From CAYNNP01 sp964398215 (GTDB lineage Bacteria; Planctomycetota; Planctomycetia; Pirellulales; Pirellulaceae), in contig CAYNNP010000046.1 in the NCBI GenBank assembly GCA_964398215.1, forward strand, positions 1 to 31,938: a DNA stretch of 31,938 nt. The letters are read 5' to 3'. Within the stretch, counting starts at the first letter, position 1; each line of letters opens with the position of its first letter. The translations under genes and the position numbers were made by a program. The notes below the pieces were generated by a model that saw nothing but the letters and a program-made list of their open reading frames with translations, was not told where the DNA came from and did not search any database. Of this stretch, positions 25,059 to 31,938 are shown piece after piece.

Positions 25059-26644
25059 CGAGGCTGTTCATACGTTTCTATATTGGCGTCCTGATCGTAC
25101 TCTCGTTGGCTTGGTACATCCATAGTTTGGTTTTGGAGAGTCGAAGTGATGCGGATCTGTCGCGCGTCATTGTGGAAGCCCACTCTGGCGGCGCCAGAAT
25201 GGTCACGCAATCGATCGCCAATTCTGACTCGGTCGAAAATACGATCGTAAGCTTGCAGACCAAGTTTGATTATCCAATCGCAGTCGTGAAGCCTGCCGAT
25301 ACGCCACAGCAAGTACAAGACACGCTTGTTGACGACAAGGATGCGGTGACCCACTATCGAGAAGGGGGGCAGCACTATGTCGTCACCTCCTGTGGCGATC
25401 AGCCGTTCTATACACGACTTGGGCCACTACCAAACTATCGGTTGGCTGAAGTCAAAAGTTCGCTTGCAGGATGGATGCGGTTGGCTGCAGAGAGAATTGG
25501 AGAGACTGCGAATAAAGATCGATCAGAAGCACTGGACGCGTTGCGAGACAAGTTTGAAATTGGAATACAACTGTCAGAAATGAAGCAACTGCCTTCAACA
25601 CCTGCCGCCACGGTTAGGCGAGGCGGGCGAATCGCGTTCTTTAAGCAGAATCCTCAGGACACTCAGTACTACTCTGCAATCAAAATTGCGAATGAGCAAT
25701 CCGTGCTCGTATTCGGACCGTTTCCAAGTTTCGAGCGGATTGAGCAGAAAGCCGCGACAACGACCCTGGCATTAGTGTTATTGCCTGCGGCTTTGGCAAT
25801 TGCGGTACTGCTGCGCCCAGTCGCTCGCCAATTGCGGAATGTAGAAGATGCCGCCAAGGCGATTGCATCGGGAGACCTGGAGGCACGTGTTGACGAGAGT
25901 CGTGTGAGCGCCGCGCGGCCATTGGCACAAGCTTTCAATCAAATGGCAGACCAGAATGAGACTCTGCTGCGTTCACAACGTGACCTACTGCAAGCTGTTT
26001 CTCATGAACTGCGCACGCCACTTGCGAGGATTCAGTTCGCGTCGGAGTTGATTGGCAGTGCAAATGATGATGAGGAACGAGCGACGCGACTGCAGGCCGT
26101 GGCAAACGCTACCGATCAACTGGATGGGCTTGTGGGCGAATTGCTGGCCTACGTACGCGCAGAATTTGAGGCACAAGACTCCAACGCTGAACCGGTTTCG
26201 ATCGAACCATTGTTCTCAGAAATCGTCCGCAACAATGCAGGGCTGTTTTCCAGTGTCACGTTTTGCATTGTGAATGAAACAGGCAACACGATGGTCGCTG
26301 GAAACCGCAAGAGTCTGCATCGAGTGATTAGCAATTTGGTGCTGAACGCCGCGCGTTTCGCGAAATCAAAAGTCAGGCTGGGTGTAACGACGACGGATAA
26401 CCAAGTCTTGATTTCCATCGAAGATGATGGGCCTGGAATTCCAGAAAATGAACACGCCCGAGTCTTCGAGCCCTTCGTTCGCTTGGGAGACCAAGCCGAA
26501 GGCGTGCACGCGAGTAGCGGCCTAGGACTTGCATTGGTGCAACGAATTGTGAAAGGACGCCAGGGTGACGTTAGCATCCACAAATCGGATCTAGGCGGTG
26601 CAAAATTCTTGGTCGCACTGCCTCAGTCCCAAACCAATTGTTAG
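25055..26644 (+). CDS. Sensor histidine kinase (RstB-like)
   Basis: This 529-residue protein has TM helix 1 near 7-22, a periplasmic sensor region to about 232, and TM helix 2 near 234-254. A HAMP domain follows (about 255-305: RPVARQLRNVEDAAKAIASGDLEARV). The dimerisation H-box is LLQAVSHELRTPLARI with His317. The ATPase part has N-box HRVISNLVLNAARFA, G1 EDDGPGIPENE and G2 SSGLGLALVQRI. It phosphorylates the upstream regulator with which its start overlaps by four bases. The sensor domain has no recognised fold from this reading. The gene ends 64 bases before the convergent malic-enzyme gene. Confidence 0.93.
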   Translation: MTRLFIRFYIGVLIVLSLAWYIHSLVLESRSDADLSRVIVEAHSGGARMVTQSIANSDSVENTIVSLQTKFDYPIAVVKPADTPQQVQDTLVDDKDAVTHYREGGQHYVVTSCGDQPFYTRLGPLPNYRLAEVKSSLAGWMRLAAERIGETANKDRSEALDALRDKFEIGIQLSEMKQLPSTPAATVRRGGRIAFFKQNPQDTQYYSAIKIANEQSVLVFGPFPSFERIEQKAATTTLALVLLPAALAIAVLLRPVARQLRNVEDAAKAIASGDLEARVDESRVSAARPLAQAFNQMADQNETLLRSQRDLLQAVSHELRTPLARIQFASELIGSANDDEERATRLQAVANATDQLDGLVGELLAYVRAEFEAQDSNAEPVSIEPLFSEIVRNNAGLFSSVTFCIVNETGNTMVAGNRKSLHRVISNLVLNAARFAKSKVRLGVTTTDNQVLISIEDDGPGIPENEHARVFEPFVRLGDQAEGVHASSGLGLALVQRIVKGRQGDVSIHKSDLGGAKFLVALPQSQTNC

Positions 26645-26708
26645 TCCGGCGTTTTGTTCCATTCGATCAAGAGTCCGCATGTAAATGAGTGTGGTCGTTG
26701 AAAGTGGA

Positions 26709-27896
26709 TTAACTTTCCGCTTGTTCAGCAGCAGCTACTCGACAGATTGCTTTTGCAATGCGAGGTGCGACGGATTTGTCCAGCGGATCGGGCAAGATCC
26801 TTTCCGCCTTGGGCTCCGAAACGCAAGCGGCAAGTTCCTTTGCTGCTGCGATCTTCATTTCTTCGGTAATGCGCGGAGATCGTGAATCGAGTGCTCCTCG
26901 AAAAATCCCAGGGAATGCTAAGACATTGTTGACTTGGTTGGGAAAATCGCTGCGTCCGGTTCCCACCACAGCAGCGCCAGCCTCGATTGCTACATCCGGC
27001 ATGATTTCCGGAATCGGGTTGGCCATCGCCAGGATGATCGGCGCGGCAGACATGGATTTCACGTCGTCAGCGGAAACTAGGTTTCCCTTGCTGACGCCGA
27101 TAAATACGTCGGCTCCCACCAGAATGTCTTGCAAGGAACCCGAGCGGCTGTCGCGGTTGGAATAGGCAAGCAGTTGTTGCTTTTCGGGCGACAGACCTTC
27201 GCGCCCAGAATGGATAGCGCCTCGAGAATCACAAACCACCACGTCCTTGACTGGCTGACAAGCATTGGGATCATGGCCGACGCACCGCAACAGTCGCGCG
27301 ATCGCAGTTCCAGCCGCACCAGCGCCGTTGATCACAACCGTCAAGTCGGCTAATTCACGGCCGATAACTTTGGCGGCATTGATCAGCGCTGCCAGCAGGA
27401 CGATGGCTGTGCCATGCTGGTCATCATGGAAAACGGGGATTCCTAAATCTTGCAGTCGATTTTCGATTTCAAAGCAACGCGGCGCGGCGATGTCTTCCAG
27501 GTTGACGCCACCAAAGACAGGAGCAATTCGCCGAACCGTTTCGATGATCTCGTCGGTGTCTTGAGTATCCAAGCACACCGGCCAAGCATCGACGCCCGCA
27601 AATTCACGAAACAACAACGCTTTGCCTTCCATGACAGGAATCGATGCTAGCGCGCCGATGTTCCCCAGTCCCAGCACGGCAGAACCATCCGACACGATAG
27701 CGACGCAATTGCCTTTGATGGTCAATTCATTGGCCTGTAAAGGATCTTGCGCGATCACTTCACAAGGTCGCGCGACGCCAGGCGTGTACGCGATCGACAG
27801 GTCATCACGACTCTGCACAGGCAACTGAGTCTGAACCCGAATCTTGCCTCGTAACTGGCGATGAACAAGAAGGCTTTGCTCGAAATATTCTGACAT
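26709..27896 (-). CDS. NAD(P)-dependent malic enzyme
   Basis: The protein has 395 residues, the size of the short bacterial form. It converts malate to pyruvate and CO2 with reduction of NAD(P). AYTPGVARPC has the catalytic Tyr (near 37), GKALLFREFAGVDAWP the catalytic Lys (92), and VNLEDIAAPRCFEIE plus PVFHDDQHGTA the metal-binding acidic residues. VVINGAGAAGTAIARLL is the Rossmann motif of the cofactor domain. There is no C-terminal phosphotransacetylase-like extension, unlike MaeB. The ATG 27896 (MSEYFEQSLL) is chosen; a TTG 36 bases upstream is less likely. It converges on the histidine kinase gene. A 6-base inverted repeat (GAAAGT/ACTTTC, 26700-26717) sits at the junction. Confidence 0.93.
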   Translation of the reverse strand: MSEYFEQSLLVHRQLRGKIRVQTQLPVQSRDDLSIAYTPGVARPCEVIAQDPLQANELTIKGNCVAIVSDGSAVLGLGNIGALASIPVMEGKALLFREFAGVDAWPVCLDTQDTDEIIETVRRIAPVFGGVNLEDIAAPRCFEIENRLQDLGIPVFHDDQHGTAIVLLAALINAAKVIGRELADLTVVINGAGAAGTAIARLLRCVGHDPNACQPVKDVVVCDSRGAIHSGREGLSPEKQQLLAYSNRDSRSGSLQDILVGADVFIGVSKGNLVSADDVKSMSAAPIILAMANPIPEIMPDVAIEAGAAVVGTGRSDFPNQVNNVLAFPGIFRGALDSRSPRITEEMKIAAAKELAACVSEPKAERILPDPLDKSVAPRIAKAICRVAAAEQAES

Positions 27897-28195
27897 GGAA
27901 TCAACCAGTAAATAGAGTTGCACAAGCAGCAACGTAGATCACGATGCCGATCGAGAAAGGAGTTTGTTCAATGCAATCAACCGCGCATTGCGTTTTCGAT
28001 TCATCTAGTCGCCGATGGTCTCGACGACTTGTTGATTTATTTGCGTGGTATATTTCTGTGAGCCGCTGGCGCTAGCCACGGGCCTCGAAGGAGTGCGTTA
28101 TCACCACAAGGCCCGCGGCTAGCGCCGTCGGCTCAGTAAATCAACAAGCCCTCGACGACTTTCGCTACTAACCAATCCTCAGTTCTTATCTGGGA
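27897..28195. other. Gene-poor spacer holding a large palindrome
   Basis: About 300 bases between malic enzyme and the small acidic protein, which lie on the same strand. It holds the 77-base palindrome at 28059-28135 with outer arms to 28148. A 34-codon frame with a good ribosome-binding site on the plus strand (27971-28075) ends inside the palindrome and is probably chance. Confidence 0.6.
28028..28148. repeat. Large imperfect palindrome (REP-like)
   Basis: The inner arms are 28059-28085 and 28109-28135, 27 bases each with 24 matches by eye; the left arm reads TGAGCCGCTGGCGCTAGCC and continues. The loop is 23 bases. Outer arms CTTGTTGATTTA (28028-28039) and TAAATCAACAAG (28137-28148) match perfectly but are not equally spaced from the inner arms. 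It is not flanked by a transposase gene. The core GGCGCTAGC appears again at 31869-31877. Confidence 0.75.
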
Positions 28196-28354
28196 TCAGT
28201 TTTTGCGGTCGATGTTGTTACTGGCTTCGTCCAGCCGCTCTACAAACGACTCACACTTCTCCTTGTCGGGTGCGTTCTCGCACATTGGATGAGTGTCAGA
28301 CTTTTCTTGCGTCGAATCGGCTTCTGGCTTTTCTTGTTTTTCTGGTTCAGACAT
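28196..28354 (-). CDS. Small acidic protein (52 residues), hypothetical
   Basis: A short frame of 52 residues runs from ATG 28354 to TGA at 28196-28198. It starts with a clear ribosome-binding site, AAGGA about six bases upstream. The protein is very hydrophilic, rich in Glu, Lys and Asp, starting MSEPEKQEKPEADSTQEK. It has only two cysteines, Cys25 and Cys34 (MCENAPDKEKCESF), eight residues apart, then a helical tail (ESFVERLDEA). No family is recognised. It lies 106 bases downstream of the alpha/beta-hydrolase-OsmC gene on the same strand and may be the last gene of that unit. Support comes from the ribosome-binding site and biased composition, so it is likely but unproven. Confidence 0.55.
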   Translation of the reverse strand: MSEPEKQEKPEADSTQEKSDTHPMCENAPDKEKCESFVERLDEASNNIDRKN

Positions 28355-28460
28355 TACAGTTCCTTAAATGGATGGAAAGTTTTTAGTAAACGGAGTTCGT
28401 GGCGGCATCCAATTGAACACCGTGCGTCTCTTCGCATTTTAGCCGATATTCAACTATGAG

Positions 28461-29690
28461 TTATGAGTTCGTGGTGGTCACGAATTGTTTTTGATTCAGC
28501 ATTGTCCTATGAACGGGACACATGTCCGCGATTTCTAGCATCCTTGACCTTTGCTCGGGCGTCAGATCGCCGTCGATTCGAATCAGTCGCCTGATCTGAT
28601 CCACCTTGCCAGCCTGGTCATCACAAGTCGCACAGTCATCCGCGTGGACCCGCGAATGATCGAGCGTGACTTCGATTTCGTTCAACGCAATTTTCTTTCG
28701 CTGGGCGTACATTCGCAACGTCATCGACGTGCACGTGCCCAGGGCGGCAAGTAAAAGATCGTATGGCGTCATCCCAAGATCGCTACCGCCTACGGAGGTC
28801 GGTTCGTCAGCAATCAACGCATGCTTTCCTGCAAACACATCCTGCGTGAGAGAATTTCCGCGAGATCGCACAACAACAGTTCCGGCGGGCGGACGCGGGG
28901 ACGACTGACTTGATTCATCGTCCAGGTCAAGATAGCGCGCGGCCCATGTGGAAATCAATTGACCGACAAACTTCGCGTCCGATTTGTTTCGCAGCAGGTG
29001 GTCGGCTCCGTCAAGCGACACAAAGTTCTTGGGATGCCTCGCCGATTCATAGATTTTTCGAGCTTGGTCGATTTCTACGACCGTGTCCGTCGGCGAGTGG
29101 CAAATCAGGACTGGTTTTTTAAGCGACCCGAGTTTTTTCCGCAGAGACGTTTCTTGAATGTCAGCGAGAAACTCTTTCGTGATCGTAAACGGCTTGCCAC
29201 CAAGGCTCATTTCCGCACGCCCTGTCGTTTCAATCGCTTGAAGCGTTTCGTCACTGAATAGATGGCTCAGATGACTTGGTTCGCTGGGAGCCCCAACGGT
29301 TGCCACCAATGCTACTTCGTCGATTTCATCGGCCAAATACAAGACTGCTGCGCCGCCAAGACTGTGTCCCACCAAGATCTGCGGTGCCAAGTCGCGTTGC
29401 CGCAAAGCTTCCACAGCCGATCTTAAGTCGTCAAGATTCGTGGAGAAATTCGTGTTGGCAAAGTCGCCTTCGCTTTGCCCGAGCCCTGTAAAGTCGAACC
29501 GTAGCACGACGATGCCTTGATCGCGGAGCGCTCGGCTGATTCGGGTGGCAGCTAGTACATTCTTGTTGCAACTGAAGCAATGCGCAAACAACGCGGTAGC
29601 TTTCACTGGTCCATCAGGCAGTTCCAGTGAACCAGAAAGCGTCTGCCCTGATCGATTTTGAAAAGTAAACTGTTCGCTGCGACCCGCCAT
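28461..29690 (-). CDS. Alpha/beta-hydrolase fused to OsmC-family domain
   Basis: The protein has 409 residues from the ATG 29690 (MAGRSEQFTF); an in-frame TTG at 29717 adds nine. Residues about 1-260 are an alpha/beta hydrolase: GHSLGG with nucleophile Ser110, Asp202 in SPTDTVVEI and His231 in DGADHLL. Residues about 270-405 are OsmC-like, with the two peroxidatic-type cysteines Cys320 (GTCTSMTLRMYA) and Cys391 (DMCPVHRTM), and an extra CxxC (DDCATCDD, 353-356). OsmC proteins reduce organic hydroperoxides, and this two-domain arrangement is a known bacterial combination. The hydrolase may release the ester or lipid substrate that the OsmC part reduces; that is inference. DoxX-like and glutamate-synthase-like genes lie upstream in the same direction. 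Confidence 0.93.
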   Translation of the reverse strand: MAGRSEQFTFQNRSGQTLSGSLELPDGPVKATALFAHCFSCNKNVLAATRISRALRDQGIVVLRFDFTGLGQSEGDFANTNFSTNLDDLRSAVEALRQRDLAPQILVGHSLGGAAVLYLADEIDEVALVATVGAPSEPSHLSHLFSDETLQAIETTGRAEMSLGGKPFTITKEFLADIQETSLRKKLGSLKKPVLICHSPTDTVVEIDQARKIYESARHPKNFVSLDGADHLLRNKSDAKFVGQLISTWAARYLDLDDESSQSSPRPPAGTVVVRSRGNSLTQDVFAGKHALIADEPTSVGGSDLGMTPYDLLLAALGTCTSMTLRMYAQRKKIALNEIEVTLDHSRVHADDCATCDDQAGKVDQIRRLIRIDGDLTPEQRSRMLEIADMCPVHRTMLNQKQFVTTTNS

Positions 29691-29735
29691 TGGTGATTTC
29701 CGAATACTAGATAACAATTTAGTTTGGCGCGAGAC

Positions 29736-30146
29736 TTAAGCGTCAAACATCGATCTGATGAACGGTATTTGGTGCCGCAACCTGTACAGCAGTACCGCCG
29801 AAGCTACTCCTGAAATGATTGCCATTGCGAATAGCCCATCAAATCCAATCACGGTGACGTGAGCCAATACCGCACCGGTCATCACGCCCAAGCACAGCAA
29901 TGCCCCCCAAGCTGAAAGCCGAGGGCTTAACAGCAGTGCCACGCTGACCAACTCGATCACTGCGATCAGAATTCGCCCTTCTGGACCCATGTCTATATCG
30001 TTAAATAAGCCGACTGCGCCCTGTTCGCCGGTGAATTTCATCAAGGCAGCGCGTCCCACGATAACGGCGGGAATCAGGCGCAGCACCCAATTGATTACGT
30101 TATTCACGATCGAGACATTCGCTGGTGGGTTTGGTTTTTCTGTCAA
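29736..30146 (-). CDS. DoxX-like integral membrane protein
   Basis: This 136-residue protein has four hydrophobic segments: near 17-35 (INWVLRLIPAVIVGRAALM), 58-73, 80-97 and 103-122. The first segment with GRAALMKFTGE resembles the DoxX family start, in which a membrane protein of about 130 residues often partners oxidoreductases or thiosulfate-related enzymes. The start codon is TTG (30144-30146); there is no ATG in the right place, and a GTG at about residue 15 is the only other choice. It lies 26 bases after the glutamate-synthase-like gene and 45 bases before the hydrolase-OsmC gene, so the three probably form one transcript. Function is not assigned. Confidence 0.72.
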   Translation of the reverse strand: MTEKPNPPANVSIVNNVINWVLRLIPAVIVGRAALMKFTGEQGAVGLFNDIDMGPEGRILIAVIELVSVALLLSPRLSAWGALLCLGVMTGAVLAHVTVIGFDGLFAMAIISGVASAVLLYRLRHQIPFIRSMFDA

Positions 30147-30171
30147 GACTATGTTTCTGTACGGGAGGGTT

Positions 30172-31701
30172 TCAGTGATGTGTGTGAACTTGGTGGTGCA
30201 AGATTGATCCCTCTGGAATATAGAGATCTTTCCAAGTCAGATCGCGCGTAGAAGTTTTGCCGGTCGCGGCATGCAACTGTTCAAAGTCGTGAACCAAATT
30301 ATGAACAAAGTTAGAAACTCGTACCGACTTGGCCGCAATGTCCAGGCCGCGTTGCAGTTCTGGGTTATGTGTCGTAATGCCGATGGGGCAGGTGTTCTGC
30401 CCACACTGCAGAGCTTGAATGCAACCCAATGACATCATGAATCCGCGAGCGGAATAGCACGCGTCGGCGCCCAGGGCCATTGCTGTGATCAATCTCCCTG
30501 CGTTGATCAGTTTGCCCGACGCCAGCAACTTCATTCGATCTCGGATTCCAGCCTCGATCAAAATCTGATTCACGCTGTGTAGCGCTGACCAAAGTGGAAC
30601 GCCAACGCCATCCATGAACGACTTGGGCGCCGCGCCGGTTCCGCCTTCGGCGCCATCGACTGTGATCCAGTCTGGGTAAATATCCTGCTTCTTCATTTCG
30701 GCGACAAGCTCGCGGAAATTGTCTTCATTGCCCAAGCACATTTTGAATCCGGTTGGCAGCCCACCAACCTCTTGGACTCGGCCAATGAACCGCACGGTAG
30801 CTGCTGCGTCAGTACATTCGATATGACCTGGAGGCGAAACCACATCACGGTCTCGTGAGACGCCGCGAAGCTCTGCGATCTCTTCCGATATTTTTTCTTT
30901 CGGAAGCAGGCCGCCTTTACCAGGTTTGGCTCCCTGCGAAAGTTTGATTTCGATCATCCGAATCGAATCATTGGTAACCAGTGTTCGCAACTTGTCTTCG
31001 TTCAGTGAGCTATCTTCATTGCGAACACCAAATTTCGCCGTGCCAAGCTGAAAGATCAGGTCGCATCCTTCTTGCAGATGGTATTTGGGAAAACCACCTT
31101 CACCGGTGTTCATTGGAATCCCAGCTGCCTTGGCTCCTCGTGCCAATGCCCGGACGGCGTTCTCGCCCAGAGCCCCGAAGCTCATTGCACTGATCATGAT
31201 CGGTTGGGTGATCGTGAAGGCGGTATCCAGACTACGTTCTTCGCCAAAGGTAACAGAGAACGGCGCCAGATTTTCGGGCGACAGTGGAAACATCGAGTGC
31301 CGAATTTTTAACTCGCTAGCATCAAATTCGTTTTGCGATCCGAAAGAGGAAGCCGAGTCGATGTTGTAGGCTTTGCGATAAACCTCGGCGCGTTCTTGCC
31401 GGTTGAAAGGACGTTCTTCGGTGTCGCTGGAAAACAGATACTGCCGCATCTCCGGCCCGATGCTTTCCAAGAAATACCTAGCTTGGGCCAGGATTCCAAA
31501 GTTTCTAAGCAGTGTGTGTTTTGTTTGGCCGAACAGATAAAACGCGTTGATGATGTTGATGAACAACAATGCAACGGTCGCAAAATGAAAGTAAAACGAT
31601 ACTTTGAGCCCGGCCAGGAACGCGACTGGCAGCAAGATCACCAGCAGTGCGTTTGCCGACTTTGCTGTCTTGTGCAAGTCGACCTCGATTGTCATTGCCA
31701 T
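30172..31701 (-). CDS. FMN-binding glutamate-synthase-family protein, membrane-anchored
   Basis: The protein has 509 residues. Two N-terminal hydrophobic segments (about 17-34 and 38-57) anchor it. The rest matches the FMN and Fe-S half of glutamate synthase (GltB central/FMN domain): ISAMSFGALGENAVRALARGA, NTGEGG, KLSQGAKPGKGG, WITVDGAEGGTGAAP and the cluster CIQALQCGQNTC with Cys427, Cys433 and Cys438 for a 3Fe-4S centre. The glutaminase domain is absent, so it does not resemble a complete glutamate synthase. Members like this are annotated only as FMN-binding glutamate synthase family; the true substrate is unclear. It is the first gene of a likely four-gene unit with DoxX-like and hydrolase-OsmC genes downstream. 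The ATG 31701 has no obvious ribosome-binding site. Confidence 0.9.
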   Translation of the reverse strand: MAMTIEVDLHKTAKSANALLVILLPVAFLAGLKVSFYFHFATVALLFINIINAFYLFGQTKHTLLRNFGILAQARYFLESIGPEMRQYLFSSDTEERPFNRQERAEVYRKAYNIDSASSFGSQNEFDASELKIRHSMFPLSPENLAPFSVTFGEERSLDTAFTITQPIMISAMSFGALGENAVRALARGAKAAGIPMNTGEGGFPKYHLQEGCDLIFQLGTAKFGVRNEDSSLNEDKLRTLVTNDSIRMIEIKLSQGAKPGKGGLLPKEKISEEIAELRGVSRDRDVVSPPGHIECTDAAATVRFIGRVQEVGGLPTGFKMCLGNEDNFRELVAEMKKQDIYPDWITVDGAEGGTGAAPKSFMDGVGVPLWSALHSVNQILIEAGIRDRMKLLASGKLINAGRLITAMALGADACYSARGFMMSLGCIQALQCGQNTCPIGITTHNPELQRGLDIAAKSVRVSNFVHNLVHDFEQLHAATGKTSTRDLTWKDLYIPEGSILHHQVHTHH

Positions 31702-31938
31702 TGATTTGTATTTTCAACCGTTAGATGTTTGCGAGGCTTTTAAGAGCGAGGTGTAACGTCAACATTGCTCTGGGTGTGGACGCAGCAACCACAGCAATGC
31801 TTACAGCTTTATCTGTAAAGAACTTCATACATCTTCTGGGTTTTTGCCTAAACGTGCAAGCGCAGTCTGGCGCTAGCAAGAGCTTGCGCTTTTTGGGGAG
31901 GTGTTTGGTTGTAGGCCGGACCAAGGACGCGATACGTG
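31702..31938. other. Intergenic tail at window end
   Basis: About 237 bases with no gene that I can support. A minus-strand frame of 67 codons (31721-31924) lacks a ribosome-binding site and protein-like composition. GGCGCTAGC at 31869-31877 repeats the core of the palindrome at 28059, followed by GCAAGAGCTTGC and a T-run, possibly the remains of a related hairpin or a terminator. Confidence 0.5.

Noticed and set aside
27971..28075. A 34-codon plus-strand frame with AAGGAG eight bases before its ATG
   Set aside because: It runs into and ends within the palindrome at 28059, and its product (MQSTAHCVFDSSSRRW...) has no protein-like feature. Probably chance, though the ribosome-binding site is good.
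31721..31924. Minus-strand frame of 67 codons at the window end
   Set aside because: No ribosome-binding site, overlaps repeat-like sequence, and composition is not protein-like.
1..31938. CRISPR array, defence island, prophage or integron
   Set aside because: No regular short repeats with spacers, no cas, restriction, toxin-antitoxin, phage or integrase genes were seen.

Overview
The window looks like an ordinary chromosomal segment from a planctomycete, most likely a Pirellulaceae (Rhodopirellula-like) marine bacterium. Three things point there: two secreted formylglycine-type sulfatases, a PVC-type dehydrogenase/haem-binding module with the CxxCH signature, and many small exported or membrane proteins with no clear family. 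This placement is inferred from gene families and has not been checked by a search. No rRNA, tRNA, CRISPR array, prophage or transposase gene was seen.

Layout. 1-786: C-terminal half of an MMPL/RND-type membrane exporter, cut by the window edge. 802-3372 (minus): a PSP1/RicT-like protein with a Cys-rich tail, followed by a secreted sulfatase; biotin synthase (3510-4544) is divergent. 4751-9768 (plus): a giant secreted fusion (sulfatase, PVC dehydrogenase, HEAT repeats, cytochrome c), then a small secreted beta-rich protein. 9770-10911: a membrane-protein gene between two imperfect direct repeats. 10983-13973: a Tas-like aldo/keto reductase, then a DapA-family lyase and a 4-hydroxyproline epimerase, which together suggest hydroxyproline use. 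13970-14806 (minus): a DUF4184-like membrane protein. 14893-19926: pabB, arfB, a UVR-motif protein, a LolD-like ATPase, a VOC protein and a methyltransferase. 20081-24241: a Gfo/Idh/MocA oxidoreductase, three small exported or membrane proteins and an M24 peptidase. 24366-26644: a response regulator and histidine kinase with overlapping ends. 26709-27896 (minus): malic enzyme. 28196-31701 (minus): a probable four-gene unit, reading from its promoter end as FMN-dependent glutamate-synthase-like protein, DoxX-like membrane protein, alpha/beta-hydrolase-OsmC fusion and a 52-residue acidic protein.

Intergenic structure is notable. Two elements (10659-10708 and 19141-19185) share one plan, GTAG-hairpin-hairpin-CTAC. 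This matches what is known of REP/BIME elements mobilised by RAYT transposases. A third, larger palindrome lies at 28059-28135.

I found no strong case for an entirely new defence or mobile system. The best candidates for novelty are the four-module sulfatase-cytochrome fusion, the repeat-flanked membrane gene, the Cys-tailed PSP1 protein and the unlisted 52-residue protein.
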